Origin: a bacterium
Lineage (GTDB): Bacteria > UBP6 > UBA1177
DNA: 64,000 nucleotides
Reading direction: 5' to 3'
Assembly (NCBI GenBank): GCA_017645765.1
Contig: JAGCNV010000046.1
Location: 1-64,000, forward strand
How positions within the stretch are numbered: the first letter of the stretch is position 1; the number at the start of each line of letters is the position of its first letter. Below are positions 15,636 through 24,651 of the stretch, one piece after another. A model generated the notes under the pieces. It searched no databases and was not told the origin of the DNA. It saw only the letters and a program-made list of their open reading frames with translations. Both the position numbers and the translations under genes were made by a program.

Positions 15636-17758
15636 TCTCTTCTTCGATTTTTATTCTACAGTTTTTTTTCTCTTCTCTGCTCTTTGATTTTTCAGGGAGC
15701 GACATCGAGAAACATATCGAGCAAAAGATACAGTATTTTCAGCAGTTTACACTAGAAGAAAAAGAAGAGTTCTGCAAATCGGGAGATGCTTTTTCGTGCC
15801 GGATCCTCTTTTTGGAGGCACTGAAATCCAAAGATAATTCCAAAAATCCGGAAGACTACCTTGCAATTATGAACGACAGGGAGAAAAGTACCGGACTCTA
15901 TCTTTATGCAGCGGACAGATGGGAAGATATTTCTTTAGAGAAATTAAAGAGTTACCTTGCAATACTTCCGGAGATCCCGGCAAGAAGCCTTTATTCGGTC
16001 TATCTCAAAAAACTCTATCTTTCGGGCAACGTGAAGCAGTTTATGGAGGATTACCGGCAGGAAAACAGCCCTACCCTCACGCAGTTTTACGTCACCGAAC
16101 TTCTAAAGCGCGATCCCCAAAGCGGCATGGCTTATCTGCGGACTCTGAACATCTCTTTTCCCGAATCTTTCTATGACACTCTTTCAAAAATCGTCGAGCA
16201 GCATGCAAAAAAATTAGGAAACAAAGCCTACAGCGAATTCAAAATCTGGAGCCTTGAGTACAACTACCGCAAAGTGCGCTACAAACAAGTGATCCAGATG
16301 TCCACAGGATGGTTTCCGAACAAAAATTACGCGAAACCTTACGACTGGAGAGCGCATCTTTACCGCGCGATGTCTTATACGAAAAGGAGGGAACACACTC
16401 AGGCGGAGGCAATTTACGCAAAACTTGAACCCTACTGCACAAACGAAGAACTTACCGACAGTGACGTCTACAAATTTTACGGCGAATACGCCTATTCAGA
16501 AGCTGCTTTGGGCAAAAACGAAAAAGCAATAGAACTTTATCTTGCGGCATACGAGCGCTTCAAATCAAAGAATGAAGAGGCTGCCGGCGAATTTCTGTAT
16601 ATGGCTGCCGACATGGCGCGTCTTGCCGGACTTTTGGAAGATGCCGAGAAATATTACAGAACTTTTATCGCCTCATATCCGCACTCCGGAAAAATCGAAA
16701 TCGCGCGTTTCCTCAACTTCTGGATCGATTACAAACGGGGGAAGTTTGCCGATGCTCAGAAAATACTTTCTTCAATAATTTCTGCAACAAACGAAATGAG
16801 TTACGACCATCAGCGGGCAACTTACTGGTTTGCGAGAGTTGCGGAAAAACTCGGTGAACAAGAGGTCGCGCAGGAAATCTACTGCGAACTTGCAGCAAAA
16901 ATCCCAGCATCTTTTTACGGTTCTTTCGCGGCAGGAAGAGTCAAAACAGAAAACATAAAATGCACCGAAAGCAAAGTTACCTCAGACGATAAAACAAAAT
17001 TTCACGATGAAACGATGCTTCCTGAAACCGAATGGGTCATTGCGGCGATGGTAACTGACGACAAGAACATGACGGCGAAAGTGCTGAAAAACGCAGCAAA
17101 AACCATCGACAGCGACGGAGACGAAATCGACAGACTGGTTGCAAGTTATGCAGCAAAAACCGTGAACAACCACACACTTGCGGCAAATATTCTGAAATCT
17201 ATAAGCAACTTTTCAAACACGTCGAAAGAGTACTTCAAACTGCGTTACACCGTTGCTTTTGAAGAGGAAATCCTCGCCCACTGCGATTTTTACGACGTCT
17301 CTCCGATATTCGTATTTTCAATAGCGCGGCAGGAAAGTCTTTTCGACACGTCGGCGATTTCAAGCAGTTACGCGATCGGACTTCTGCAGCTCCTTCCCGC
17401 TACGGCACAGACTCTGGCAACGCGCGAAGGTTACGGCAAAATCGAAACGAAAGATCTCCAGAAACCGCTGACAAACATCAGATTCGGAGTCAGATTCCTT
17501 GCCGATTTAGTTAAAAAATTTGACGGTCAGATCGCTCTCGCCGCAGCTTCATACAACGCCGGACCGAACAGGATAAAAAAGTGGCTTGAAAACGATCCCA
17601 AACGCGAACTTGATGAATTTATTGAAGATATTCCGATTTTCCAGACTAGAAACTACGTCAAGAAAGTTATGACGAACTATGCCGTTTACCACTACATTTT
17701 CTACGGAAAAGTCTACGACGGAATGAACTTCAGACTGCCTGCCGGCACGGCAAACTAA
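15632..17758 (+). CDS. Soluble lytic murein transglycosylase with TPR-like helices
   Basis: 708 residues. An N-terminal hydrophobic signal (about 1-20) is followed by a long alpha-helical, TPR-like superhelix (about 100-520), then a C-terminal SLT catalytic domain. The SLT domain shows SIARQESLFDTSA with the catalytic Glu near residue 568, AIGLLQLLPATAQTLA, and AAASYNAGPNRIKKWL. This is the Slt70 arrangement: cleavage of peptidoglycan in the periplasm giving 1,6-anhydro-muropeptides, the substrate class of AmpG transporters such as the one at 4.1 kb. The start overlaps the preceding phosphatase by 4 nt (ATGA). Its 3' end overlaps the convergent rsmG by 4 nt. Confidence 0.9.
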   Translation: MISSSIFILQFFFSSLLFDFSGSDIEKHIEQKIQYFQQFTLEEKEEFCKSGDAFSCRILFLEALKSKDNSKNPEDYLAIMNDREKSTGLYLYAADRWEDISLEKLKSYLAILPEIPARSLYSVYLKKLYLSGNVKQFMEDYRQENSPTLTQFYVTELLKRDPQSGMAYLRTLNISFPESFYDTLSKIVEQHAKKLGNKAYSEFKIWSLEYNYRKVRYKQVIQMSTGWFPNKNYAKPYDWRAHLYRAMSYTKRREHTQAEAIYAKLEPYCTNEELTDSDVYKFYGEYAYSEAALGKNEKAIELYLAAYERFKSKNEEAAGEFLYMAADMARLAGLLEDAEKYYRTFIASYPHSGKIEIARFLNFWIDYKRGKFADAQKILSSIISATNEMSYDHQRATYWFARVAEKLGEQEVAQEIYCELAAKIPASFYGSFAAGRVKTENIKCTESKVTSDDKTKFHDETMLPETEWVIAAMVTDDKNMTAKVLKNAAKTIDSDGDEIDRLVASYAAKTVNNHTLAANILKSISNFSNTSKEYFKLRYTVAFEEEILAHCDFYDVSPIFVFSIARQESLFDTSAISSSYAIGLLQLLPATAQTLATREGYGKIETKDLQKPLTNIRFGVRFLADLVKKFDGQIALAAASYNAGPNRIKKWLENDPKRELDEFIEDIPIFQTRNYVKKVMTNYAVYHYIFYGKVYDGMNFRLPAGTAN

Positions 17759-18393
17759 AACCTGTAAAAAGCTATAACCCTCTCCCCTTTTTCAAAGTCG
17801 TAGGTTTTTGTGTATTCAAGTGCCGAGTCTTTATAAGGTTCCTGCTGAGACGAATAAAAAACAACTAAACGGCCTCCTTCCTTGATGATTTTTTTACAAT
17901 GAGCAAAGATCCCGTCGTCGATTCTTACGGCTCTTGAAACGACAACATCGAATTTTTCTGTGACATCGAAAAAGTTTTGATTGATCCCTTCGGCATTTGC
18001 TATTCCAAGTTCCGCCGCAGTCAGATTTATAAAAGAGATTTTCTTTCTGCTTTTGTCCAGAAGTTTGAAATCCGCTTCCGGAAAGTAAAGCGCAAGAGGG
18101 GTTCCCGGAAATCCGCCGCCTGTTCCAAGATCAAGAACTTTAGCGCCGTCAAAAAAGACGTTTTTTTCACTTGCCGGGAACAGTGAATCAACGAAATGCA
18201 GGAGTGCCGCTTCGTGAAAATCTGTCACTGTCGTCAGGTTGTGAGTCTTGTTCCAAAAAACGAGTTTTTCCCAGAAAAAAAACGCTTTTTCCGCGAGTTC
18301 TTCCGTGACGCAAACACCGTATTTTTCAAGATTTTCCGTCAATATCTGCTGCAATGTTTCACGTGAAACATTTTCGAATTTCTCTTTATTCAT
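17755..18393 (-). CDS. rsmG: 16S rRNA (guanine-527-N7)-methyltransferase RsmG
   Basis: 212 residues, normal for the family. The SAM-binding motif [20 protein letters not shown] and [14 protein letters not shown] are the RsmG (GidB) hallmarks. The enzyme methylates N7 of a guanine in the 530 loop of 16S rRNA; loss often gives low-level streptomycin resistance. The start codon overlaps the end of mnmG by 8 nt, showing tight coupling. A perfect parS 16-mer is embedded in codons 9-14 and encodes part of NVSRET. In many bacteria parA-parB follow this gene; here a convergent transglycosylase does. Confidence 0.95.
   Translation of the reverse strand: MNKEKFENVSRETLQQILTENLEKYGVCVTEELAEKAFFFWEKLVFWNKTHNLTTVTDFHEAALLHFVDSLFPASEKNVFFDGAKVLDLGTGGGFPGTPLALYFPEADFKLLDKSRKKISFINLTAAELGIANAEGINQNFFDVTEKFDVVVSRAVRIDDGIFAHCKKIIKEGGRLVVFYSSQQEPYKDSALEYTKTYDFEKGERVIAFYRF
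18355..18370. promoter_or_regulatory. parS centromere site (perfect)
   Basis: TGTTTCACGTGAAACA, a perfect 16-bp palindrome identical to the canonical ParB-binding parS site. It lies within the start of rsmG, about 29 kb from dnaA. Confidence 0.93.
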
Positions 18394-20251
18394 GGCTCTT
18401 TTTCAAGTGCATTATCAAAATTGAAATTGCCGCGGGAGTTATTCCCGGAATCGATGACGCTTCGGCTAAATTTGCCGGTTTCTGCCTCGTAAGTTTTTGC
18501 TTCACTTCGTTCGTTAGTCCGCTAAGGTTACTAAAATCAAAATTTTCAGGAATCGCGATTGAGGCAAGACCTTCAAATTTTTTGATTTCTTCCTTTTCTC
18601 TCTCGATGAACGAGGAATACTTTATTTCAACTTCCGCCCTATCCCAGATTTCGGATGTTTCACGTGAAACAAAACCAGCCACATCCTCTGCCAGAGCGCG
18701 CGAGAAGCAAGGTCTGCGCAGCAAATTTGCAAGATTCCCCGCCTTTGAAAGCGGTGCCTCCCCTGCTTCTTCAAGCCGTTTGTTTATCTCGGCTGTCGGA
18801 TACACGGGAATCGAGTTTATCTCTTCAACCAGCGCTTGGACTCTTTCGCATTTTGCCTTTTCAACTTCATAAATTTTTTCATCAATGAGTCCTGCTGCAA
18901 ATGATTTTTCGAGAAGCCTTTCGGCGGTATTGTTGTCACGGACGGAAAGTCTGAACTCTGTGCGGGAAGTGAACATCCTGTAAGGTTCGTCCACTCCTTT
19001 TGAAGTGATGTCGCTTATCATGACTCCGGTGTAGGAATCCGACCTGTTGAGAATGAGTTCTTTTTTGCTTTCAGTTGCCGAAAATCCCGCGTTTGCCCCG
19101 GCAACTAAACCCTGTGCGGCTGCCTCTTCGTAACCGCTTGTGCCGTTCACCTGACCTGCGAAAAAAAGCCCTTTTACGAATTTGCTTTCGAGTGTCATCG
19201 AGAGGTCTGTCGGATCGTATGCATCGTATTCGATCGCGTAAGCCGGGCGCGAAATCTCAGCGTTTTCAAGACCTGGGATCGACTCAAGAATTTCTTTCTG
19301 AACGAAAACCGGAAGAGATGTAGAAATACCGTTCGGATAGTATTCACGGCAGTCCCAGCCTTCGGGTTCGATAAAGATCTGATGTGACTCTTTATCGGGA
19401 AATTTCATGAACTTGTCTTCGATCGAAGGGCAGTATCTCGGGCCTATTCCTTCAATCGATTTTGCGCTTCCGTACATCGGCGAAAGATCTAAATTGGAGA
19501 TTACAGCCTCTCTCGTTTTTTGGCTGGTACGCGTCAGAAAACATGGAATCTGTTTTGTCAGCCTTCCTTCTGTTCTCACCGAAAACGGCGTGTAATCTGT
19601 TTCTCCAGGCTGTATTTCCATCTTCGAAAAATCAATTGTTTTTCCGACGATCCTGACTGGCGTTCCAGTTTTGAGACGGAATTTTTTATGTCCTAAATCC
19701 ACCAGAAAATCGGAAAGTTCAACGGATGCCGGCTCCCCTAGCCTGCCGCTTGAAAACATGTCGCGGCCAATGTGTATTTTGCCGTTTAAAAATGTTCCGC
19801 TCGTTATAACCACGGCGCGTGAAGAGAAAATAAATCCGTCTTTCGATTTCACGATGAAAGCGGAATCCTTGTGTTCTAGCGAAACGACTTCGCCCTGAAA
19901 AACAGTTAGATTTTCAACGTTGAAAACAAAAGCCTGCATGAAATTTTTGTAGAGATTTTTGTCGCATTGAGCACGCAGAGCCTGAACAGCCGGCCCTTTT
20001 CTTCTATTCAGGACGCGGTACTGGATCGCCGCAAAATCTGCCGATCTTCCCATCGCTCCGCCGAGCATATCGACTTCACGGACGAGCTGACCTTTTGCCT
20101 GACCGCCGATTGACGGATTGCATGACATCTCCCCTATTTTGTCGATCGAAATTGTAACGAGCAAAGTTTTCGCTTTTGTTCTCGCGGAAGCGTACGCAGC
20201 TTCGATTCCGGCATGACCTCCGCCGACAACTATGACATCAAAATTTTTCAT
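18386..20251 (-). CDS. mnmG: tRNA uridine-5-carboxymethylaminomethyl enzyme MnmG (GidA)
   Basis: 621 residues from ATG 20251, which has GAGGT 5 nt upstream. An in-frame upstream start at 20428 would add 59 residues unlike any MnmG and run into mnmE. FAD-binding [17 protein letters not shown] is at residues 9 onward, followed by the family motif [19 protein letters not shown] and [11 protein letters not shown]. With MnmE it installs the carboxymethylaminomethyl group at U34 of certain tRNAs, using FAD and methylene-THF. Its C-terminal helical domain contains a second perfect parS site (encoding VSRET). Order mnmE-mnmG-rsmG on the minus strand is the conserved arrangement near origins. Confidence 0.95.
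   Translation of the reverse strand: MKNFDVIVVGGGHAGIEAAYASARTKAKTLLVTISIDKIGEMSCNPSIGGQAKGQLVREVDMLGGAMGRSADFAAIQYRVLNRRKGPAVQALRAQCDKNLYKNFMQAFVFNVENLTVFQGEVVSLEHKDSAFIVKSKDGFIFSSRAVVITSGTFLNGKIHIGRDMFSSGRLGEPASVELSDFLVDLGHKKFRLKTGTPVRIVGKTIDFSKMEIQPGETDYTPFSVRTEGRLTKQIPCFLTRTSQKTREAVISNLDLSPMYGSAKSIEGIGPRYCPSIEDKFMKFPDKESHQIFIEPEGWDCREYYPNGISTSLPVFVQKEILESIPGLENAEISRPAYAIEYDAYDPTDLSMTLESKFVKGLFFAGQVNGTSGYEEAAAQGLVAGANAGFSATESKKELILNRSDSYTGVMISDITSKGVDEPYRMFTSRTEFRLSVRDNNTAERLLEKSFAAGLIDEKIYEVEKAKCERVQALVEEINSIPVYPTAEINKRLEEAGEAPLSKAGNLANLLRRPCFSRALAEDVAGFVSRETSEIWDRAEVEIKYSSFIEREKEEIKKFEGLASIAIPENFDFSNLSGLTNEVKQKLTRQKPANLAEASSIPGITPAAISILIMHLKKSHE
18656..18671. promoter_or_regulatory. parS centromere site (perfect)
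   Basis: A second perfect TGTTTCACGTGAAACA, inside mnmG and 301 bp from the first. Two perfect sites so close together are very unlikely by chance. Confidence 0.93.
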
Positions 20252-20390
20252 AAAGACCTCTGAAAAACGGCTTCCAAATTTAGCTTCTGACGCAAAAACC
20301 GGGTTAAACCCGATTCGTTTATCGTCTGGCAAAAATTCGTCGATTCTGCGCCAAATACGGCGTTGTTTTGAAAATCGGTTGTTGCTTTCA

Positions 20391-21731
20391 TCATTTCCCC
20401 AGGCAGAAACCACCGAAAATCTTATCATAGACGTCGTGACTCGTCAGATCACCTGCAAGATCACGAATTCCGTTGAAAATTTCCGAAATAAAGAAAAGTA
20501 TAATTTCTATTTGATCCGAGTCTAAATAAAGTTTGAGCTCTTCCAATTTGTTCAGAATCTCTTCCGCTTTCCTTTTCTGCCAGTCGCTGAAAAAAACCGC
20601 TTCATTTTTGTCAGGCATGCTTTTTTCGATATTTTCACAGATCCTGTCGATCAAAATGTCGATTCCCGTGCCGTTTTTGCAGCTTATTTCTATCCCTCCT
20701 TCAAGCTCCGGATTTTCAAATTGCGGAAAATCGCACTTGTTTTTGACGATTAACCTAGATTTCATGCAGGTTTCGCGCAATATTTTACGGTCTTCTTCAT
20801 CAAGCGGTTTTGATCCGTCGAAGACTAAAATCAGCAAATCCCCCTTCTCAAGCAGGTTTATGCTCTTTTCGATGCCCTTTGCTTCGACTTCAGAATCAGC
20901 ATTTCTGAGCCCTGCTGAGTCTGTAAGATTAGCCTGAAACCCTTTTGCGTAAAAGGTTTCAGAGATATAATCGCGTGTCGTGCCCGGAATGTCGGCGACA
21001 ATCGCCCTCTCCTGCCCCACCAGAATGTTGAACAGCGAGGATTTACCGACATTCGGCTTGCCTAAAATAATGATTTGATAGCCCAGAAGTTTCTCAAGAG
21101 CTTTTGAATTGGCTGAAACCTTGGAAATATCGAGGTTTGAGCGGTTTATAAGCTCTTTCAGCTTTTCAAAATTTATATCAGTTGAAACTTGATCCGGAAA
21201 ATCCACGACAGCAGTAGCCAAAGTGTGAAAATACTCCCACTCGGGAATAAGATTTTTCAGCCTGTCAACGGCGTTATTCTCAAATGCAGCTTTGCGTGAA
21301 AGTTCGGTTGCATAAGGGTTCTCCGAGGTTATGACCGTATTTAATGCCAAAGCTTCGTCAACGCTCATTTTTGAATTTATTACTGCTCTGAACGAAAACT
21401 CCCCTTTCAATGCGGGTATCGCGCCGTTTCTGACTATCAAAGCCATAATCTCTTCTGCATTTTCGGAAGCCCCGTGTACGTGAAATTCGGCAACATCTTC
21501 GCCTGTGAAGCTGAAAGGTGCATGAAAAGTAAGTATCAGGCACTTTTCGACAACTTTTTCACCATCGTAAATTTTAATGAAAGACGCCGTTTTGTGCTTG
21601 AAAGAATCCGTATGCGTGAGTTTCGAGGCGATTTCAAACGCTTTTGTGCCGCTCACCCTGATTATTCCTATAGAACTTCCTTTAGCCGTGGCAAGGGCGC
21701 ATATTGTGGTGTTTATTCTGTCGAAATACAT
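20391..21731 (-). CDS. mnmE: tRNA modification GTPase MnmE (TrmE)
   Basis: 446 residues. The N-terminal tetrahydrofolate-binding domain ([28 protein letters not shown]) is followed by a helical region that holds an inserted Ras-like G domain. The G domain has G1 GKPNVGKSS near residue 224, [15 protein letters not shown] and VKNKCDF. The C-terminus ends FGGFCLGK, the conserved C-x-G-K motif of the family. It works as a complex with MnmG on tRNA wobble uridines. Full length; E. coli MnmE is 454 residues. About 140 nt separate it from mnmG, which is downstream on the same strand. Confidence 0.95.
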   Translation of the reverse strand: MYFDRINTTICALATAKGSSIGIIRVSGTKAFEIASKLTHTDSFKHKTASFIKIYDGEKVVEKCLILTFHAPFSFTGEDVAEFHVHGASENAEEIMALIVRNGAIPALKGEFSFRAVINSKMSVDEALALNTVITSENPYATELSRKAAFENNAVDRLKNLIPEWEYFHTLATAVVDFPDQVSTDINFEKLKELINRSNLDISKVSANSKALEKLLGYQIIILGKPNVGKSSLFNILVGQERAIVADIPGTTRDYISETFYAKGFQANLTDSAGLRNADSEVEAKGIEKSINLLEKGDLLILVFDGSKPLDEEDRKILRETCMKSRLIVKNKCDFPQFENPELEGGIEISCKNGTGIDILIDRICENIEKSMPDKNEAVFFSDWQKRKAEEILNKLEELKLYLDSDQIEIILFFISEIFNGIRDLAGDLTSHDVYDKIFGGFCLGK

Positions 21732-21739
21732 TTTAAGAA

Positions 21740-22765
21740 TTACTTAGACGGGCAAAGCGGATATTTGAGAACTTCGTCGGAAAGAGGATCTTCCTCGTAG
21801 TTGCGCCCCGGAATTTCGGTCGGATAGTAAAATTCAACGTCGTTTGCAACGATTTCAACGCTTCCGCCTTCGTAAAGATCTGCATTTTCAGGATAAACCG
21901 AGGTAATAAAAACCGAACCCGTGTATCCTATACCCATTATACATTCGGTACCGTTCTGCTTGTCAACAAGTCTGTAGCGGACAAGTTTCAAGATGTTGTT
22001 AACAAGGTCAAAAATATCGACCGCGTTGATTTTGTATTCCGCTCCGGTTTTTAGTGTGCCTGGAGCGAACTCAAGTTCGTGCCTCGGATAACCGTTTGCA
22101 GGATTCTGTTTGACAAAAAGCTGGCGTTTGTTGCCGCCGAAAGTGCCGGTGTAGTTGTCTGTAACTGCAAACGAAACCGAAGAGTCTCCGCTCTGCGGGA
22201 AAAAGCTGTCAGAATCTCCGTAAAGTCCGTTGAATGCAGCGTAGGGAAGGGCACCTTGCGAGAAATAATTCGAATCACCTGTTTTCGCGTTATCAAGGAT
22301 GAATTTCGTCATGAAACGGACATTTAAAACGCCCCACGATTTTTTTTCGCATGTCGACATATCGAAAGCGGTGCAGTCGGCAAGGCATTTTGTCACCCCT
22401 GTCATGCCGGAATTGAGGTTAGAGCAGGTTATCGGGGCATCAGAATCGCATCTTTCACCGTATTCAACTGTTTCGTTTCCGCAGCCTTGCGGTAAGGAAT
22501 TTTCGTTATCAGGCAGCTCATCTGAAATCCCGGGATCTGCACTCGGCTCTGGATCGGTTGCCTCGGGAGATGGTTCTGTCGGATCGGAGTTTCCGTTGTC
22601 GACCGGAGCATCAGCATCACCATACGTCTCTTCATCTGTTACAACATTGGAATAATCCCAGTCCGGAATATCCGAAAGTTCCTCGGGATCTTCTGCAACA
22701 TCGCCACCGCACGAAATAATGAAAAACAAGCTCATAAAGAGCGTAAAAAGCAAAAATTTTTTCAT
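21740..22765 (-). CDS. Cys-rich lipoprotein, myxococcal-repeat-like
   Basis: 341 residues from ATG 22765, which has GGAGG 7-11 nt upstream; the longer reading from 22894 runs through inverted repeats and is rejected. The signal peptide ends in a lipobox (IISC, Cys19). An acidic Asp/Pro/Glu/Ser linker is followed by a Cys-rich module, CGNETVEYGERCDSD...CSNLNSG...CLADCTAFDMSTCE. This resembles the small Cys-rich repeats frequent in myxobacterial surface proteins. The C-terminal part looks like a beta-rich globular domain. It should be anchored in the outer membrane. Function unknown. Confidence 0.75.
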   Translation of the reverse strand: MKKFLLFTLFMSLFFIISCGGDVAEDPEELSDIPDWDYSNVVTDEETYGDADAPVDNGNSDPTEPSPEATDPEPSADPGISDELPDNENSLPQGCGNETVEYGERCDSDAPITCSNLNSGMTGVTKCLADCTAFDMSTCEKKSWGVLNVRFMTKFILDNAKTGDSNYFSQGALPYAAFNGLYGDSDSFFPQSGDSSVSFAVTDNYTGTFGGNKRQLFVKQNPANGYPRHELEFAPGTLKTGAEYKINAVDIFDLVNNILKLVRYRLVDKQNGTECIMGIGYTGSVFITSVYPENADLYEGGSVEIVANDVEFYYPTEIPGRNYEEDPLSDEVLKYPLCPSK

Positions 22766-22846
22766 ACCAGCCTCCAGCTGAAAAAATAACCGGAAGATTA
22801 TAGTGAAAAAGATAATTTTTTCAATAATTTGTCGACAAAAACTGTT

Positions 22847-22905
22847 CGCGCCGTCGATATATCGACATTTCGTAATATCGAAATTACGATACAATTTTCG
22901 GCGCG
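22847..22905 (-). other. Branched inverted-repeat structure after steroid-reductase-like gene
   Basis: Outer arms CGCGCCG (22847-22853) and CGGCGCG (22899-22905) enclose two further palindromes: GTCGATATATCGAC (22853-22866, perfect) and TCGTAAT/ATTACGA (22870-22876 and 22883-22889, 6-nt loop). Single-stranded DNA or RNA could fold into a three-way junction. On the minus strand it starts directly after the TAG stop of the upstream gene and is followed by AACAGTTTTTG, so it may act as an unusual terminator or mRNA 3' structure. A mobile-element remnant or protein operator is also possible. Confidence 0.6.
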
Positions 22906-23655
22906 CTAATAAATAAATGGAAAAACTCTTTTTCTTGATTTGGGGTATTTATCGCCGAATTTTTCAATATACCACTGGCGGTTTGTGTGCGCTCTCGGCA
23001 CGAGATTCGCCATCGTGAAGAAGACAAAAGCGAGTCCCGGAACTGACCATGTGAGGATCGCCCAGCCCGCCCATTCGACGATTTCGCCGAAGTAATTGGG
23101 ATTCGCGACATATTTGTGGAAGCCTTTCATCGGAATGTGGTAGCCAGGGCCGTTTTCCTTTCGCAGATTGCGGACGATGTGGTCCGACTGGATGTTGATG
23201 AAAAGTCCGCAGTAAAACAGGATTGTTCCGATTATGAACTGCGGAGTCGCGAACCACGAAGTTTCATATTTTGAAAGAAAAAACAGCCAGCAGCCGTTGA
23301 CAAAACCGTTCATGCAGTTGAAGAAAAGCGACATCGCGATGATCGAAAGGGGCATTTTCGCGCCGTTTTTAATGAGAAACGGGTAAATCAGGTCGCGCTG
23401 GACATAGTGCGAAAGCCAGATCCCGAGCATTACGCCCGTGACTGCATTGACGTTTCCTAAAAATGCGAAAACTATCGGAAGAATGACGACGGGCGATTCC
23501 ATTATCATCCAGCCAAGTTTCGGATTTATCGCGGGACCCCACTTTCTGCTGCTGTGCCTGCCGTAGCCGGCTGTCACGAAATAGAGCGAGATCCATGTGA
23601 AAACGCCGCTCACGAAGATAAAAACGAGAGTCCAGAAGTATAGTTTTTCCATCAT
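22906..23655 (-). CDS. Steroid 5-alpha-reductase family membrane enzyme
   Basis: 249 residues with about six or seven membrane helices. The C-terminal half matches the 3-oxo-5-alpha-steroid 4-dehydrogenase (SRD5A1-type) family: GPGYHIPMKGFHKYVANPNY, FGEIVEWAGWAILTWS, AHTNRQWYIEKFGDKYPKSR, and the terminal PFIY. The conserved Asn-Tyr-Phe-Gly-Glu and His/Arg residues are the NADPH-binding part of the family. Known members reduce the delta-4 bond of 3-keto steroids; related bacterial proteins may act on other lipids or be methyltransferase-like. The start overlaps the preceding gene's stop (ATGA). A second ATG is directly adjacent at 23652. The substrate cannot be read from the sequence. Confidence 0.8.
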   Translation of the reverse strand: MMEKLYFWTLVFIFVSGVFTWISLYFVTAGYGRHSSRKWGPAINPKLGWMIMESPVVILPIVFAFLGNVNAVTGVMLGIWLSHYVQRDLIYPFLIKNGAKMPLSIIAMSLFFNCMNGFVNGCWLFFLSKYETSWFATPQFIIGTILFYCGLFINIQSDHIVRNLRKENGPGYHIPMKGFHKYVANPNYFGEIVEWAGWAILTWSVPGLAFVFFTMANLVPRAHTNRQWYIEKFGDKYPKSRKRVFPFIY

Positions 23656-24440
23656 TTTTTATCCTTTTTCGGCATAAGTTCGATATCTTTATTTTCGAAT
23701 TTGTAAATGAGAACACGTTTGTAGCCGAGAATATTAAGTTCGACTTTTGTATAACCACTTGTGAAGTGGAAAAACTGGCCGTTGTTGAAGTCTTTCGCCT
23801 TATATTTTACATAAGGTCTTGCACCCATTCTGGGTTTTCCGGAAGTTCCTTCATTCTGCATATATTCGAGATTGTCGACTGCTACCCAGACGTGACCGAC
23901 AAAATGCTCGACTTTCGGTTTTCTTGCCGTCATTTTGATTTTGTATGCAAGTCTTCCGTTTAGTTTTTCGACCGCAACAAGCTCGCGGATGTACTCTTTC
24001 TCGCCGTTTTTGTCGAAATGGGGAATACCTGGAGTTGATTCGTTCGGATTACAGGCGATAATGCTTTTACGTCTCGGTTTTCCGTCCGATTCGCAGGAGT
24101 GGAGCTCGTATTTGAGGTCTTTGTACCAGTCATCGTAGCGGGTGTAGACATATTTTTCAGTCTCGAGCAACTTGTTCGTTCCAGGTTCACGGTATTCAAC
24201 CGTGACATGGCGCGTGTTTTTTACTCCGGCATAAGATTCATACATTTTCGAATATTTTGCCGTGATTTTGTCGATGACTTCCTTCGAAAATTCGGGTGTT
24301 ATCGGCATTCCTTCGTAAACTTTGCCTTTTTCCGGCCCGGCTTTTGCGGCAGGCTGTTCAACCGGTTTTTGCTGGGCAGCTTCTTCCGCAAAAACAAAAA
24401 AACTAAATAAAATAAATGAGATAAAAACGATTTTTTTCAT
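23652..24440 (-). CDS. Periplasmic or lipid-associated protein of unknown function
   Basis: 262 residues. A signal peptide (about 1-18, cleavage after FAEE-like residues) is followed by a short Ala/Gln/Pro linker. A beta-rich domain of about 220 residues then contains segments such as RHVTVEYREPGTNKLLETEK and YKIKMTARKPKVEHFVGHVW. Outer-membrane lipoprotein carrier (LolA/LolB-like) and DUF1571-type proteins share this half-barrel look, but no decisive motif is seen. It is translationally coupled to the 5-alpha-reductase-like gene downstream, which suggests shared involvement with a lipid-like molecule. This last point is inference. Confidence 0.6.
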   Translation of the reverse strand: MKKIVFISFILFSFFVFAEEAAQQKPVEQPAAKAGPEKGKVYEGMPITPEFSKEVIDKITAKYSKMYESYAGVKNTRHVTVEYREPGTNKLLETEKYVYTRYDDWYKDLKYELHSCESDGKPRRKSIIACNPNESTPGIPHFDKNGEKEYIRELVAVEKLNGRLAYKIKMTARKPKVEHFVGHVWVAVDNLEYMQNEGTSGKPRMGARPYVKYKAKDFNNGQFFHFTSGYTKVELNILGYKRVLIYKFENKDIELMPKKDKK

Positions 24441-24580
24441 GATTTTTCACCAAATTCCAACAATAAAACTTTTTTAAGACCCGTTTTTGTCATTCAGGTT
24501 TCACTCAAGCCGAGTTTTCCCTTAAAAAACGGCGGATTATATTGAAGATAAGTTTTTTATCAAACAAACTCTTAAATTTA

Positions 24581-24608
24581 TTGTGAAAAAATCAATAATG
24601 TTTATAAT
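24581..24608 (+). promoter_or_regulatory. Candidate promoter of metalloprotease gene
   Basis: TTGTGA (24581-24586), 16-bp spacer, TATAAT (24603-24608); the ATG of the protease is 44 bp further on. The -10 hexamer is a perfect consensus. Confidence 0.55.
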
Positions 24609-24651
24609 ATCCCGCTTGTTTTTCGGTTTATTACCAATTTTGGAGGTTTCA

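Noticed and set aside
20252-20428. N-terminal extension of MnmG by 59 residues
   Set aside because: The extension precedes the conserved MnmG start, and ATG 20251 has a good GAGGT ribosome-binding site.
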